64,000 nucleotides of DNA, taken from DASSFZ01 sp035283185. Lineage in GTDB: Bacteria; Chloroflexota; Anaerolineae; Fen-1058. The notes under the pieces were generated by a model. That model was not told where the DNA came from. It saw only the letters and a list, made by a program, of their open reading frames with translations, and searched no databases. Below, piece after piece: positions 34,517 to 42,657 of the stretch (position 1 is its first letter; every line of letters begins with the position of its first letter). Made by a program: the position numbers and the translations under genes. Location of the stretch: assembly GCA_035283185.1 (NCBI GenBank), contig DATEUJ010000053.1, forward strand, positions 1-64,000, given 5' to 3'.

Positions 34517-35119
34517 ATGATTGTCACTCACCACAATAAGAGTCCGCAGATTCACCCGTCAGCTTATATCGCGCCTAACGCGACCATTTGCGGCGACGTG
34601 ATGATCGGCGCGGGCTGCCGCATTATGTTCGGGGCATGCGTCGTGGCCGAAGGTCAGCCGCTGGAGCTAGGCGAGAACTGCATCATCATGGAAAACGCCG
34701 TCATTCGCAGCACCGATAGCCATCCCACCAAGGTGGGTTCTCACTGCCTGATCGGGCCGCATGCGCATCTTGTCGGCTGCACGCTGGAGGATTGTGTCTT
34801 TGTCGCGACCGGCGCGTCGGTCTTCCACGGCGCGAAGCTGGGCTATGGCTCCGAGGTGCGCATCAATGGCGTCGTGCACCTGCGCGCCGAATTGCCTGCT
34901 CACGCGACGGTGCCTATTGGGTGGGTCGCCGTGGGCGCTCCCGCGCAGATATTGCCGCCTGATCAACATGACGCGATCTGGGCAATTCAGAAGCCCCTGG
35001 ACTTCCCGAAGTTTGTATATGGGGTGGAACGCCCGCCGGAAGGTGAGAGCGCCATGCCGGAGATCACCCGGCGACGCTCGGAGGCTCTCGCCAGCCACAA
35101 GGCAGATGTCATCTTGTAG
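34517..35119 (+). CDS. Left-handed beta-helix (hexapeptide) protein, gamma-carbonic anhydrase-like
   Basis: A 200-residue trimer-type protein with about seven hexapeptide turns: HPSAYIAPNATICGDVMIGAG, then GENCIIMENAVIRS, VGSHCLIGPHAHLVGC, CVFVATGASVFHGAKLG. The histidines in DSHPT and GPHAHLVGC are where gamma-class carbonic anhydrases bind metal, but acyltransferase-like relatives look alike. ATG 34517 begins the fold; an ATG seven codons upstream is possible. Downstream of and co-directional with the phosphatase. Confidence 0.75.
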   Translation: MIVTHHNKSPQIHPSAYIAPNATICGDVMIGAGCRIMFGACVVAEGQPLELGENCIIMENAVIRSTDSHPTKVGSHCLIGPHAHLVGCTLEDCVFVATGASVFHGAKLGYGSEVRINGVVHLRAELPAHATVPIGWVAVGAPAQILPPDQHDAIWAIQKPLDFPKFVYGVERPPEGESAMPEITRRRSEALASHKADVIL

Positions 35120-35140
35120 AAGGCGGTCGAGCCTGTTTCA

Positions 35141-35593
35141 CTATGCCGGCTCGATCACGATGTAGCGATTGCCCAGTTCCAGCCAGGCCAGGTCGAAGTC
35201 ACCTGTGGGCACTGGCAAGCCGATTCGGTCGAATACCGGATCATTGACGTAGATGTGTGAATCGTCGTAGCCCACCACGACTACGGAATGAAGCGTGTTG
35301 TAGGTCCAGTAGGGCAATTCGCCTGTCTTGACCAGCACGATAACCGGAAGGCGGCGATCAAGATAGGCTTTCAGATCGGCCAGGCCGCCCTCGCTGTATA
35401 TGACGTTGAGTTCGGGGCCCGTCAGGCGCAAAACGCGGCGGGCGATGGTGCCGTAAGAAGTTGTGCCCAGTATGCGCAGCAGGGTATCATAGTCGAGAGG
35501 CCGACCGAGGTAGTCCAGTACCATCGCCACGCAGGCCGGCAGGCAATCGGCCTGCTGTGTCTGTCTATGATGAGGAACGGGCAGCGAGTTCAT
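35141..35593 (-). CDS. Peptidase C39-like family protein
   Basis: A 150-residue papain-like protein. The motif QTQQADCLPACVAMVLDYLG gives the oxyanion Gln and the active Cys, and LHSVVVVGYDDSHIYVNDP gives the active His and Asp/Asn, the set of C39/C39-like peptidases. No transporter is attached, so it is a stand-alone domain. ATG 35593 lies inside the preceding gene on the same strand (29-base overlap), so the two are coupled. Substrate unknown. Confidence 0.85.
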   Translation of the reverse strand: MNSLPVPHHRQTQQADCLPACVAMVLDYLGRPLDYDTLLRILGTTSYGTIARRVLRLTGPELNVIYSEGGLADLKAYLDRRLPVIVLVKTGELPYWTYNTLHSVVVVGYDDSHIYVNDPVFDRIGLPVPTGDFDLAWLELGNRYIVIEPA

Positions 35594-35915
35594 GGGCGCG
35601 GCGCTCAATCTCGGCAATCATCGCTGGCGTCGTGTGCAACTGACCGGTGCGCGCATCGACATCGATCGCCCCCACGTCTCCCACGCGGCCGCTGGCAGTC
35701 AAGTATAGCACAACCGGCACGCGCCACAGGAATCGCTCGCCGTCGACGATGAGTTCGGGCGCTTCGCCGCTCAGATGGTCACTCACATTGTCCACCAGAT
35801 ACGCTGTGACCTGGCGCTGGGCGACATAGGCTGACACGTTCAGGTCAGCCGTGATGCGAATGTCGACGTGGACGCCGTGATCGGATCGAGGAATCTGTTT
35901 GAGGATAACGCTCAT
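35565..35915 (-). CDS. Small protein coupled to the C39-like peptidase
   Basis: 116 residues starting MSVILKQIPRSDHG. Contains VDIRITADLNVSAYVAQRQVTAYLVDNV, VDGERFLWRVPVVLYLTASG and VGAIDVDARTGQL, then a helical end. I do not recognise the family, but the VGxIDVDxxTGQ segment looks like a conserved beta motif and might be the substrate, chaperone or immunity partner of the peptidase it overlaps. AGGAG precedes the ATG and a strong promoter lies 20 bases upstream. Confidence 0.65.
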   Translation of the reverse strand: MSVILKQIPRSDHGVHVDIRITADLNVSAYVAQRQVTAYLVDNVSDHLSGEAPELIVDGERFLWRVPVVLYLTASGRVGDVGAIDVDARTGQLHTTPAMIAEIERRAHELAARSSS

Positions 35916-35934
35916 GGCCGTCGCTCCTGCGGTG

Positions 35935-35963
35935 AGTATATCATAGTTCTGGCGTCGGCTCAA
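35935..35963 (-). promoter_or_regulatory. Promoter of the C39-like pair
   Basis: Minus strand: TTGAGC, 17-base spacer, TATACT, just ahead of the 116-residue protein. Confidence 0.7.
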
Positions 35964-36044
35964 TCGGGTGATACCACCTCACACCGATTGTCAACACTGG
36001 CTGGCCGAACACGGGCGGAGATGGTGGTATAGAGGGAGGAATCG

Positions 36045-37406
36045 ATGACATACACATATCTGACAGACCTGGGAGCCTGCATCGATCGGCTGGCCGCGAA
36101 CGGCGATCTCGTGCGCGTGCGCAGCGAGGTGGACCCGGTGCATCAACTGGCGGGGATCGCCTATCGCTTCGAGGGCAACGAGGTCGTCCTGTGCGAGAAG
36201 GTGAAAGGCCACGACTTCCCCGTGCTCGTCGGCCTGTACTGGAACCGGGCCGCGCTGGCCCGGCTGTTCGGCTGCGCCACGGATAGGCTACCGTTCGTCG
36301 TCGCCGATGCGGTGGCCGATTGGCAGACGCGCCCGATCGAGCCGGAAGTCGGGGACAGCGGCCCGGCCAACGAGGTCGTCGAGCTGGAAGTCGACTTGCG
36401 CAGGCTTCCTATCCCCACGCACGCTCTCGGCGACGGCGGGCCTTACATCGACTCGGCGATCGTGATCGCCCGCGATCCCGACACGGGCGTGCGCAATGCC
36501 TCGATTTACCGGGCGCTGGTCACCGGCCCGGATCGGCTGACGGTGCAGCTCGACGAGGGGCGTCACGTGCGCGATTATTACGAACGCGTCGAAAAACGCG
36601 GCCAGCCGTTGGAAGTCACGCTGAACGACGGCGTCGGCCCGGCGGTGCACGTGGCCGCCATCGTCCCGTCCTCGGCGGCGCCGATCGAAAAAGACGAGCT
36701 GGGGATTGCCAGCGCATTCACCGGGCAGCCGCTGCAACTGATCCGCAGCCAGACCGTGAATGTGGAAGGTCTTGCGGACGCCCAGTTCATCCTCGAAGCG
36801 GAAATGCTGCCCGAGGTGCGCGAATCCGAAGGGCCGTTCGCCGAAGTCACGGGTTACTATGCTTCGCAGGCCGACCGCTGGGTCGTGCGCGTGAAGAAGA
36901 TCACCCGCCGCAAGAACCCGGTGTGGCAGACGATCCTCTCCGGCAAGGAAGTATTCAACTCGGTTGGGCTGGTGGGCGAAGCGGCCGTGTACAAGCTGGT
37001 CTCGCGGCAGGTGCGCGACGTGCGCGCCGTGTATTTCAGCCACGGCGGCTGCGGCTTCTACCACGCCGTCGTCCAACTCAAGAAGAGCATGGAAGGCACG
37101 CCCAAGAACGCGATCCTGGCGACCTTCGCCGCCTTCCCCTCACTCAAGATGGTGATTGCGGTGGATGAGGACGTGGACATCACGAACGCCGAGGATGTCG
37201 AGTGGGCGCTGGCGACCCGCTTCCGTCCCGAGACGGGGCTGATCCAGATACCGGCGGCCCGCGGCCACGAGCTGAACCCCTCGACGGACAGAGGACTGGG
37301 CATGAAGCTGGGCATCGACGCGACAGCGCCCCATCCGCGCCCACGATCCTTCGAGCGGGTTAAGATGGCCGAGGTCAGGCTTGACGAGTTTGATATTCGT
37401 AAGTGA
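36045..37406 (+). CDS. UbiD-family decarboxylase
   Basis: A 453-residue UbiD-type enzyme using prenylated FMN for reversible decarboxylation of unsaturated or aromatic acids. Seen: GVRNASIYRALVTGPDRL (part of the cofactor site), ESEGPFAEVTGYY with conserved Glu residues, HGGCGFYHAVVQLKKSMEGTPKNAI and VIAVDEDVDITNAEDVEWALATRF. AGGGAGGAA precedes the ATG. Substrate is not predictable; a UbiX partner is not in the window, but a riboflavin kinase fusion follows. The TGA stop lies on the edge of a simple repeat. Confidence 0.92.
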   Translation: MTYTYLTDLGACIDRLAANGDLVRVRSEVDPVHQLAGIAYRFEGNEVVLCEKVKGHDFPVLVGLYWNRAALARLFGCATDRLPFVVADAVADWQTRPIEPEVGDSGPANEVVELEVDLRRLPIPTHALGDGGPYIDSAIVIARDPDTGVRNASIYRALVTGPDRLTVQLDEGRHVRDYYERVEKRGQPLEVTLNDGVGPAVHVAAIVPSSAAPIEKDELGIASAFTGQPLQLIRSQTVNVEGLADAQFILEAEMLPEVRESEGPFAEVTGYYASQADRWVVRVKKITRRKNPVWQTILSGKEVFNSVGLVGEAAVYKLVSRQVRDVRAVYFSHGGCGFYHAVVQLKKSMEGTPKNAILATFAAFPSLKMVIAVDEDVDITNAEDVEWALATRFRPETGLIQIPAARGHELNPSTDRGLGMKLGIDATAPHPRPRSFERVKMAEVRLDEFDIRK

Positions 37407-37488
37407 TGCGTGATGGCGTGAAACGTGATGCGTGAAACGTGAAACGTAAAAACGTGATACGTGAAACGTAAAACGTGAAGCGTGATGG
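37402..37488 (+). repeat. Tandem ACGTGAAACGTGATGCGTG-type simple repeat
   Basis: Degenerate units of GTGAAACGT, GTGATGCGT and GTAAAACGT fill the gap between ubiD and the next gene and contain the stop of one and the start of the other. The same type occurs at 43944-43985 and 57026-57070, and as ACGCATCACGC at 18076-18100. Confidence 0.85.
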
Positions 37489-38527
37489 CGTGATTGAGGG
37501 GGTTGTCGTCACGGGACGCGGCGAGGGGGCGGCGTTCACTCAGCTCGAGTGGGCGCGCCGGCAGTTCGTCGAGCGGCTGGGGATCGATCCGTTCCCCGGC
37601 ACGCTGAACCTGATCCTGGACTCGCCCGCCGATCTAGAGGGGTGGGGTGATCTGAAAGTTGGCGCGGGCCGCGCTGTGATGCCTCCAAATAGCCAGTGGT
37701 GCACAGCGCACTGCTATCCCGTGCGCGTCGCGGGCCGGCTGCCGGGGGCGATTGTCTTGCCCGAAGTGCCCGGATACCCGGAGGCTCAAGTCGAGATTAT
37801 CGCGGCGCTGTCGATGCGCGAGACCTTCTCCCTGAAAGACGGCGACCGTCTCTCGCTCGAAATCAGCCAGCCGCTATCCGTGCGGGCTGTGATCTTCGAC
37901 GTGGACGGCACGCTCGCCGATTCGCTGGAGGCCTATCGCGTCGTGGCCGAGCTGGCCGCCGCGCCGCACGGCATCGTCGTCACGCGTGAGATGGTGCGCC
38001 AGGCCATGAATAGCGACGTCGTCTTCTGGGATTTGCTCATACCCGCCGAACGGCCGGATCGGGGGGAGTTCATCAAGCAGTTGAAGGAAGAGGCGATCCG
38101 GCGCTGGCCGGATGCCCTGCGCGCGCATGGCCGGCTTTTTCCCGGCCTGCGGGGCACGCTTGAGACGTTACACAGCCGTGGCCTGCGCCTGGGGATCGTC
38201 ACGGGATCGCGGGCAACCGTTCTCCAGCCGTTGCACGAGGCGGGCCTCATGGATTTCTTCGACACTGTCGTCACCGGCAAAGACGTGCAGCGGCGCAAGC
38301 CCGATCCCGAAGGACTACTCAAATGTGCGGCGGCGCTGGGCATCGCGCCGGATGAAGCGGTCTATGTGGGTGATACCCCGCTCGACGTGCAAGCCAGCCG
38401 CGCCGCCGGGATGGCCTCAGTCGCCGTGCTGTCCGGGGCGGGGGACTCGGCGCTGCTCTCCGCCGCCGGCCCGGATTGGATCGTTCACTCTCATGCGGGT
38501 CTGCCTGAGATCATTCTGCGCGCGTAA
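37475..38527 (+). CDS. CTP-dependent riboflavin kinase-like domain fused to HAD phosphatase
   Basis: A 350-residue fusion. Residues about 6-130 match archaeal-type riboflavin kinase (RFK/DUF120): VVVTGRGEGAAFTQLEW, GIDPFPGTLNLIL, GAIVLPEVPGYPEAQVEIIA. Residues 137-350 are a HAD hydrolase with VIFDVDGTLADSLEAY, IVTGSRATVL, RRKPDPEGLLKCAAAL and YVGDTPLDVQASRAAG. One half would make FMN, the other could hydrolyse a phosphate ester, perhaps FMN itself. It follows the FMN-dependent UbiD gene. The start is uncertain: GTG 37475 and GTG 37490 both lie in a simple repeat and neither has a ribosome site. Confidence 0.85.
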   Translation: MKRDGVIEGVVVTGRGEGAAFTQLEWARRQFVERLGIDPFPGTLNLILDSPADLEGWGDLKVGAGRAVMPPNSQWCTAHCYPVRVAGRLPGAIVLPEVPGYPEAQVEIIAALSMRETFSLKDGDRLSLEISQPLSVRAVIFDVDGTLADSLEAYRVVAELAAAPHGIVVTREMVRQAMNSDVVFWDLLIPAERPDRGEFIKQLKEEAIRRWPDALRAHGRLFPGLRGTLETLHSRGLRLGIVTGSRATVLQPLHEAGLMDFFDTVVTGKDVQRRKPDPEGLLKCAAALGIAPDEAVYVGDTPLDVQASRAAGMASVAVLSGAGDSALLSAAGPDWIVHSHAGLPEIILRA

Positions 38528-38650
38528 CTGCCCCATGCGCCTCGCGAACCCGACTTCAATCTTGAAGAAGGGGTTGAATTCTTTACTGTCCCAACTTGGT
38601 AAGGCGCAGTTCAGTTCACGCGCTCCGCCGACCGTCGCTTAGCCCACGCC

Positions 38651-40165
38651 TTATTGATGTGCGTTCAAAACCAATGGCAGATAGGTGTTACAGCAGTCCA
38701 GATATAGTCTGTAGTCTCCAGTGTATGTTCCGTTGAAACCGTCATAGATCAGGATCGTATATGTTCCAGTGCTAGGCATGGGGCAGCTAGGTATCACAGC
38801 CGTGACGGAATTGCTCGCTTCACACAGTTTCGTTCCATCCGGACTGTAGATCCTCACCCCCGGCCAGAGATTCCCGGATGACTTGCTGACTCTGACTAAC
38901 ACCCTGTCACCGGCACTCGCAGTGAAGGTGTAGGTGTCCATCGCGGCAGGCGTGGTAATCGATCCTATTAGGATTTCACCATGCTCGATGGGTACGGCGT
39001 TGCCTGGGTTATTCAGCCGTTGCAGATAGAGGTAGTAATCCCCGGTGTAGGTTCCATTGAAACCATCATAGACCAGGATCGTGTATGTTCCAGTGCTGGA
39101 TAGAGTGCAACTGGCTATCTCGGCCGTGACGGAATTGCCCGCTTCACACAATTTCGTTCCACCCGGACTGTAGATCCTCACGCCCGCCCAGAGATTCCCG
39201 GATGACTTGCTGACTCTGACTAACACCTTGTCATCGGCACTCGCAGTGAAGGTGTAGGTGTCCATTTCGGCAGGCGTGATAATCGAGCCAGAGAGAGTTT
39301 GGGCGAAGGTGATGGCCGTTGGGTTGCCTGGGTTATTCAGCCGTTGCAGATAGAGGTAGTAATCCCCAGTGTAGGTTCCATTGAAACCGTCATAGACCAG
39401 GATCGTATATGTTCCAGTGCTGGATAGAGTGCAACTGGCTATCTCGGCCGTGACGGAACTGCCCGCTTCACACAGTTTTGTTCCATCCGGGCCGTAGATT
39501 CTCACCCCTGCCCAGAGACTCCCGGATGACTTGCTGACTCTGACTAACACCTTGTCATCGGCACTCGCAGTGAAGGTGTAGGTGTCCATTTCGGCAGGCG
39601 TGATAATCGAGCCAGAGAGAGTTTGGGCGAAGGTGATGGCTGTCGGATTGCCTGGGTTATTCAGCCGTTGCAGATAGAGGTAGTAATCCCCAGTGTATGT
39701 TCCATTGAAACCATCACGAACCTGAATAGTATACGTTCCGGGACTAGGCAGTGAGCAACTGGCTATCTCGGCTGTGACGGAACTGCCTGCCTGGCACAGT
39801 TCGGTTACGCCGGAGAAAACTTTAATGCCTGGCCAGAGACTCCCCGATGACTTGCTGGCTCTAACCAACACTTTGTCACCTGCGTTGGCTGTGAAGGTGT
39901 AGGTATCGGTCTCACCGGCGGAAACGATAGAACACTGAACGGTCTCTCCAAAGCTAATTGATGGAGGGCAAACAGTTGATGGGGCTAGAAGGGTATATGC
40001 GTCTACGCTACGAGTCCACAATTGAGTCGAAGCGGAAGCAGGAGATGTGCCAAATTGTAGCAGGCACATCGAAACCACGAGGGCTAACATCCGGAGGAAA
40101 TTACTCAAGAGGAGTGGTTGGATTTCTGCATCAGAGTAGAGCTTGCAAGATCGCTCTGTGCCCAT
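38651..40165 (-). CDS. Secreted protein with four tandem PPC-like repeats and YLPLVL tail
   Basis: A 504-residue exported protein. ATG 40165 with GGAGG five bases upstream; a hydrophobic stretch MLALVVSMCLLQFGTSPASA ends in a signal-peptidase-like ASA. Then four repeats of about 100 residues, each holding the pre-peptidase C-terminal pattern DTYTFTAxxxDKVLVRxSKSSG, SVTAEIASC and GTYTILVYDGFNGTYTGDY. Middle repeats are nearly identical in DNA, which means recent duplication. The end, NTYLPLVLNAHQ, resembles the YLPLVL-type tails of many Chloroflexota secreted proteins. AT content is higher than in neighbours. No catalytic domain is present. Confidence 0.8.
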   Translation of the reverse strand: MGTERSCKLYSDAEIQPLLLSNFLRMLALVVSMCLLQFGTSPASASTQLWTRSVDAYTLLAPSTVCPPSISFGETVQCSIVSAGETDTYTFTANAGDKVLVRASKSSGSLWPGIKVFSGVTELCQAGSSVTAEIASCSLPSPGTYTIQVRDGFNGTYTGDYYLYLQRLNNPGNPTAITFAQTLSGSIITPAEMDTYTFTASADDKVLVRVSKSSGSLWAGVRIYGPDGTKLCEAGSSVTAEIASCTLSSTGTYTILVYDGFNGTYTGDYYLYLQRLNNPGNPTAITFAQTLSGSIITPAEMDTYTFTASADDKVLVRVSKSSGNLWAGVRIYSPGGTKLCEAGNSVTAEIASCTLSSTGTYTILVYDGFNGTYTGDYYLYLQRLNNPGNAVPIEHGEILIGSITTPAAMDTYTFTASAGDRVLVRVSKSSGNLWPGVRIYSPDGTKLCEASNSVTAVIPSCPMPSTGTYTILIYDGFNGTYTGDYRLYLDCCNTYLPLVLNAHQ

Positions 40166-40534
40166 GGTTCCTCCCAAGGCATCTTATGAGGAAACACCAG
40201 ACTTCATGTATCGCAAGCACCATCCCTGGACGCACTTTAGGTCGGCGTCTCGCGCGCCACCCTCGCCTCCCGATCAAACGCCTGTGCACAAGGTGCGGCG
40301 CATAGTGCGACTGGAGGGAATTGTACTCCCGAAAGGTGGGCAACGGCAAGTGGAGAAACGCTGAAACGCCGGTTCCAGAGGTCGGTGGAAGACCAGCTGA
40401 GGTAAACCGGTGGCAGGCGGGTGGCGCCTTCCGGTGAGCAGGCACACAGAACTGGCGACGCAGTCCAGGTTCACTGTGACACGGGAGAGAGAAACATCGT
40501 CGTGGCTCGAGCGCCCCCCAAAGACTTGGGCGCA
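40166..40534. other. Intergenic region without recognised genes
   Basis: A 369-base gap upstream of the PPC protein and downstream of the PBP-like gene. I see no ORF with coding character, no tRNA and no clear promoter. A short inverted repeat GCGCCCCCCAAAGACTTGGGCGC lies near 40510-40532 and could end the PBP-like transcript. Confidence 0.5.
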
Positions 40535-41893
40535 TCACTGTGAGCGGGGCAGGGCGGTGAGCAGCTTGAGACCGATCTCCACGGCTTCCCGTTCCGACGC
40601 GAGCCTGCCCTCCGCATCCTCGATCAGGGCGGCGACCGCGTATCGAGGCGCGTCGATCGGCGTGAACCCGACGAACCAGTGCAGCTTCGACCGTCCGCTC
40701 AGGCCGGTTCCGGCGTGCCAGGCGACGTCGCTCTCCTGCGGCATGGCCGATACGACTTGCTGTACGATGTCGGCCGGCGCGATGCGGTGCGGCACGACCC
40801 GGTCGACAGCCTGCCACGCGCCGTCCACAGATTCCGTCGCCGAGATGATGCGCGGTGACACCAGGACGCCGCGTGAGCCAAGCGTGGACGCCACCGTAGC
40901 CATCTGAAGCGGCGAGACGGTGAGCCGTCCCTGGCCGGCGGCGAACTCGCGCAGCGCCTGGGTGTCCGTCAGTGGGATCGTTTGTGTGAGGGAAGGGCGG
41001 CTTCCAATACCCAACACGCTCGTATCTGTCCGCGTAAGCGCCCACGTCGACACGACGTTCCATAACGCATCGCTACCGAGCGCCGCACCGAGATCGGCGA
41101 AGGGCGCGGGGCAGGCGGAGCGAAACGCATCGGAAAGCGTGTGCACATCGTCGGCTGCGCTGCAAGTCAGCGACTGTGCGTCAACTGCGAACGGCGCGGC
41201 AGGGGAGTCCGGCGTGTCGTATAGTGCAACGATGCCTCGCTGGAGCGCTTCGGCCAGAACGAGGGGCTGCAGCGCCGTGCCGGGCTGATACTCTCCCTGC
41301 GTGGCGCGGTTCAACAGCGGCGAAGCCCGGTCCGCCCGCAGTCTGTCCCAGTTCTCGTCGAGCGTGTTGGGATCGAACGTCGGGTGGCTGGCGAGCGCCA
41401 GCACCTCGCCTTCAGGAACCGACAGCACGACGATAGCGCCGGTCCGGCCGGCCAGGAGCGCGTCGGCGACACGCTGCACGTCGAGGTCGAGCGTGACCTG
41501 CACGTCTCGGCCGATCGGTTGGATGTGCATCAAAGCCTCGAGATCGGCACGGAGCGGATCGATCCCGAGCGTGCCGCGCAGCGTGGAATCGAATGCCTGC
41601 TCGACGCCCGACGTGCCGTAGTTGATCGAATAGTATCCGGTGATGGGCGCGGCGTCGGGGTGGAGCGTGCTCCGGGTGTAGGCGCCAGGCTCCCCCGTCG
41701 TCTCGACGATCACTTCGCCGTCTCGGTCGAGGATCGAGCCGCGCAACGTGCGCTGCTCGGCGAAAATGCGGCGCGGGTTGTCTTCGCGCGCGGTCAGGAT
41801 CGCGCCACTCGCCGCCCGGTAGCCGAGCGCGCCGGCCAGGCACACAAACGCGAGCAGCGCGAGCAGTGCGATGCGGTTGATGGAATCGGGCAT
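40535..41893 (-). CDS. Penicillin-binding-protein-like transpeptidase lacking catalytic residues
   Basis: A 452-residue class B PBP-like protein: one N-terminal helix (about 6-26), a linker with RGSILDRDGEVIVET, and a transpeptidase fold. In active enzymes the loop RATQGxYxPGSxxK supplies Ser and Lys; here it reads RATQGEYQPGTALQP (Thr 206, Gln 209). The KTG motif is also lost (WHAGTGL). It is therefore expected not to cross-link peptidoglycan, and may be structural or bind ligands. It sits in one strand with a V4R-like gene and FtsW/RodA. ATG 41893 is taken. Confidence 0.85.
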   Translation of the reverse strand: MPDSINRIALLALLAFVCLAGALGYRAASGAILTAREDNPRRIFAEQRTLRGSILDRDGEVIVETTGEPGAYTRSTLHPDAAPITGYYSINYGTSGVEQAFDSTLRGTLGIDPLRADLEALMHIQPIGRDVQVTLDLDVQRVADALLAGRTGAIVVLSVPEGEVLALASHPTFDPNTLDENWDRLRADRASPLLNRATQGEYQPGTALQPLVLAEALQRGIVALYDTPDSPAAPFAVDAQSLTCSAADDVHTLSDAFRSACPAPFADLGAALGSDALWNVVSTWALTRTDTSVLGIGSRPSLTQTIPLTDTQALREFAAGQGRLTVSPLQMATVASTLGSRGVLVSPRIISATESVDGAWQAVDRVVPHRIAPADIVQQVVSAMPQESDVAWHAGTGLSGRSKLHWFVGFTPIDAPRYAVAALIEDAEGRLASEREAVEIGLKLLTALPRSQ

Positions 41894-41898
41894 GTTTC

Positions 41899-42519
41899 TC
41901 AGCGCCGGCCCATGGGCTGCTTGCGTATCTCGAGCACGACAGCGCCCTGGCCGGCGCTCGACTGGTCGGTGACCTCGAAATCGTGCCCGGTTGACCAACG
42001 CAGCAGCCCTTCGATCAGGCCCACGACGGCGTTGCCGTACGGCTGGCTCGGTTTCTGGCCGGGGCAGTACAGGCAGTCGGCGAGCTCGAGCAAGAATGAG
42101 GCGCCGCTGTCTTCAATCGTGGGAGGCCGATCCTCGCTGGCCAGGTCGAGATGGTGCAGCAATCGCGCCAGAACGTAAGGCGCGGACCGCTCCGCGGGGA
42201 TCAGCCGCAGGCCGAGCCGCAGGAGGCGGAGCGCGATGCGCCGCTTGAGACGGCGAACGGCGAAGGCTCGTCCCCAGCGTCGCAGCACGCCGCGCGCACC
42301 CTGGTCGCCGTACATGCTGACGATGGCCGCGAACAAGGCGTTGAGGTCGCCGCGCGGTATGTCCATCAGGTCGTCGTCCGGCGGCAGATCGTCGATGTAC
42401 CGCTCCAGTCCCGAAAGGCGCAGAGCCGCCGTGAGACCGTTGTGCGCCAGCAGCTCCTCCAGGACTTGCAGCGCATTGCGCATCATCGAGTTCGAAATCC
42501 AGCGGCGGGTTTCGCCCAT
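41899..42519 (-). CDS. V4R-like domain protein
   Basis: A 206-residue protein. The C-terminal half has the shape of the V4R (4-vinyl reductase) domain: ELADCLYCPGQK, NAVVGLIEGLLRWSTGHDFEV and GAVVLEIRK. The N-terminal part is helical (ALQVLEELLAHNGLTAALRL). V4R domains bind hydrocarbons or metals and often serve as sensors. It is 5 bases upstream of the PBP-like gene and probably co-transcribed. Assignment is by pattern only. Confidence 0.6.
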   Translation of the reverse strand: MGETRRWISNSMMRNALQVLEELLAHNGLTAALRLSGLERYIDDLPPDDDLMDIPRGDLNALFAAIVSMYGDQGARGVLRRWGRAFAVRRLKRRIALRLLRLGLRLIPAERSAPYVLARLLHHLDLASEDRPPTIEDSGASFLLELADCLYCPGQKPSQPYGNAVVGLIEGLLRWSTGHDFEVTDQSSAGQGAVVLEIRKQPMGRR

Positions 42520-42541
42520 TCGCGCGTTCCTTCGACTTGTG

Positions 42542-42656
42542 GCCTATCCGAAAACCCCGGAGTGCGGGGCTTTAGCCCGCTTAAGCCATGCAGACTGACC
42601 CCACTCCGCTTCGCTACGGGGGCAGGTGAGTCTGCACTCCAATTTGCGGATACGCT
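42542..42656. repeat. Palindromic element related to the nadC/nadA element
   Basis: Arms GCCTATCCGAAAACCCCGG and (reverse) GCGTATCCGCAAATTGGAG, each followed by AGTGC. The middle holds GGGGCTTTAGCCCGC and CACTCCGCTTCGCTACGGG, the latter shared with the insertion in folC. The stop codon of the FtsW gene adjoins this element. Confidence 0.8.
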
Positions 42657-42657
42657 C

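Noticed and set aside
37402..37488. CRISPR array
   Set aside because: Units are short, degenerate and contiguous with no unique spacers; it is a simple tandem repeat.
40166..40534. tRNA or small ORF in the long gap
   Set aside because: No T-loop consensus, no cloverleaf arms and no ORF with a ribosome site could be found.
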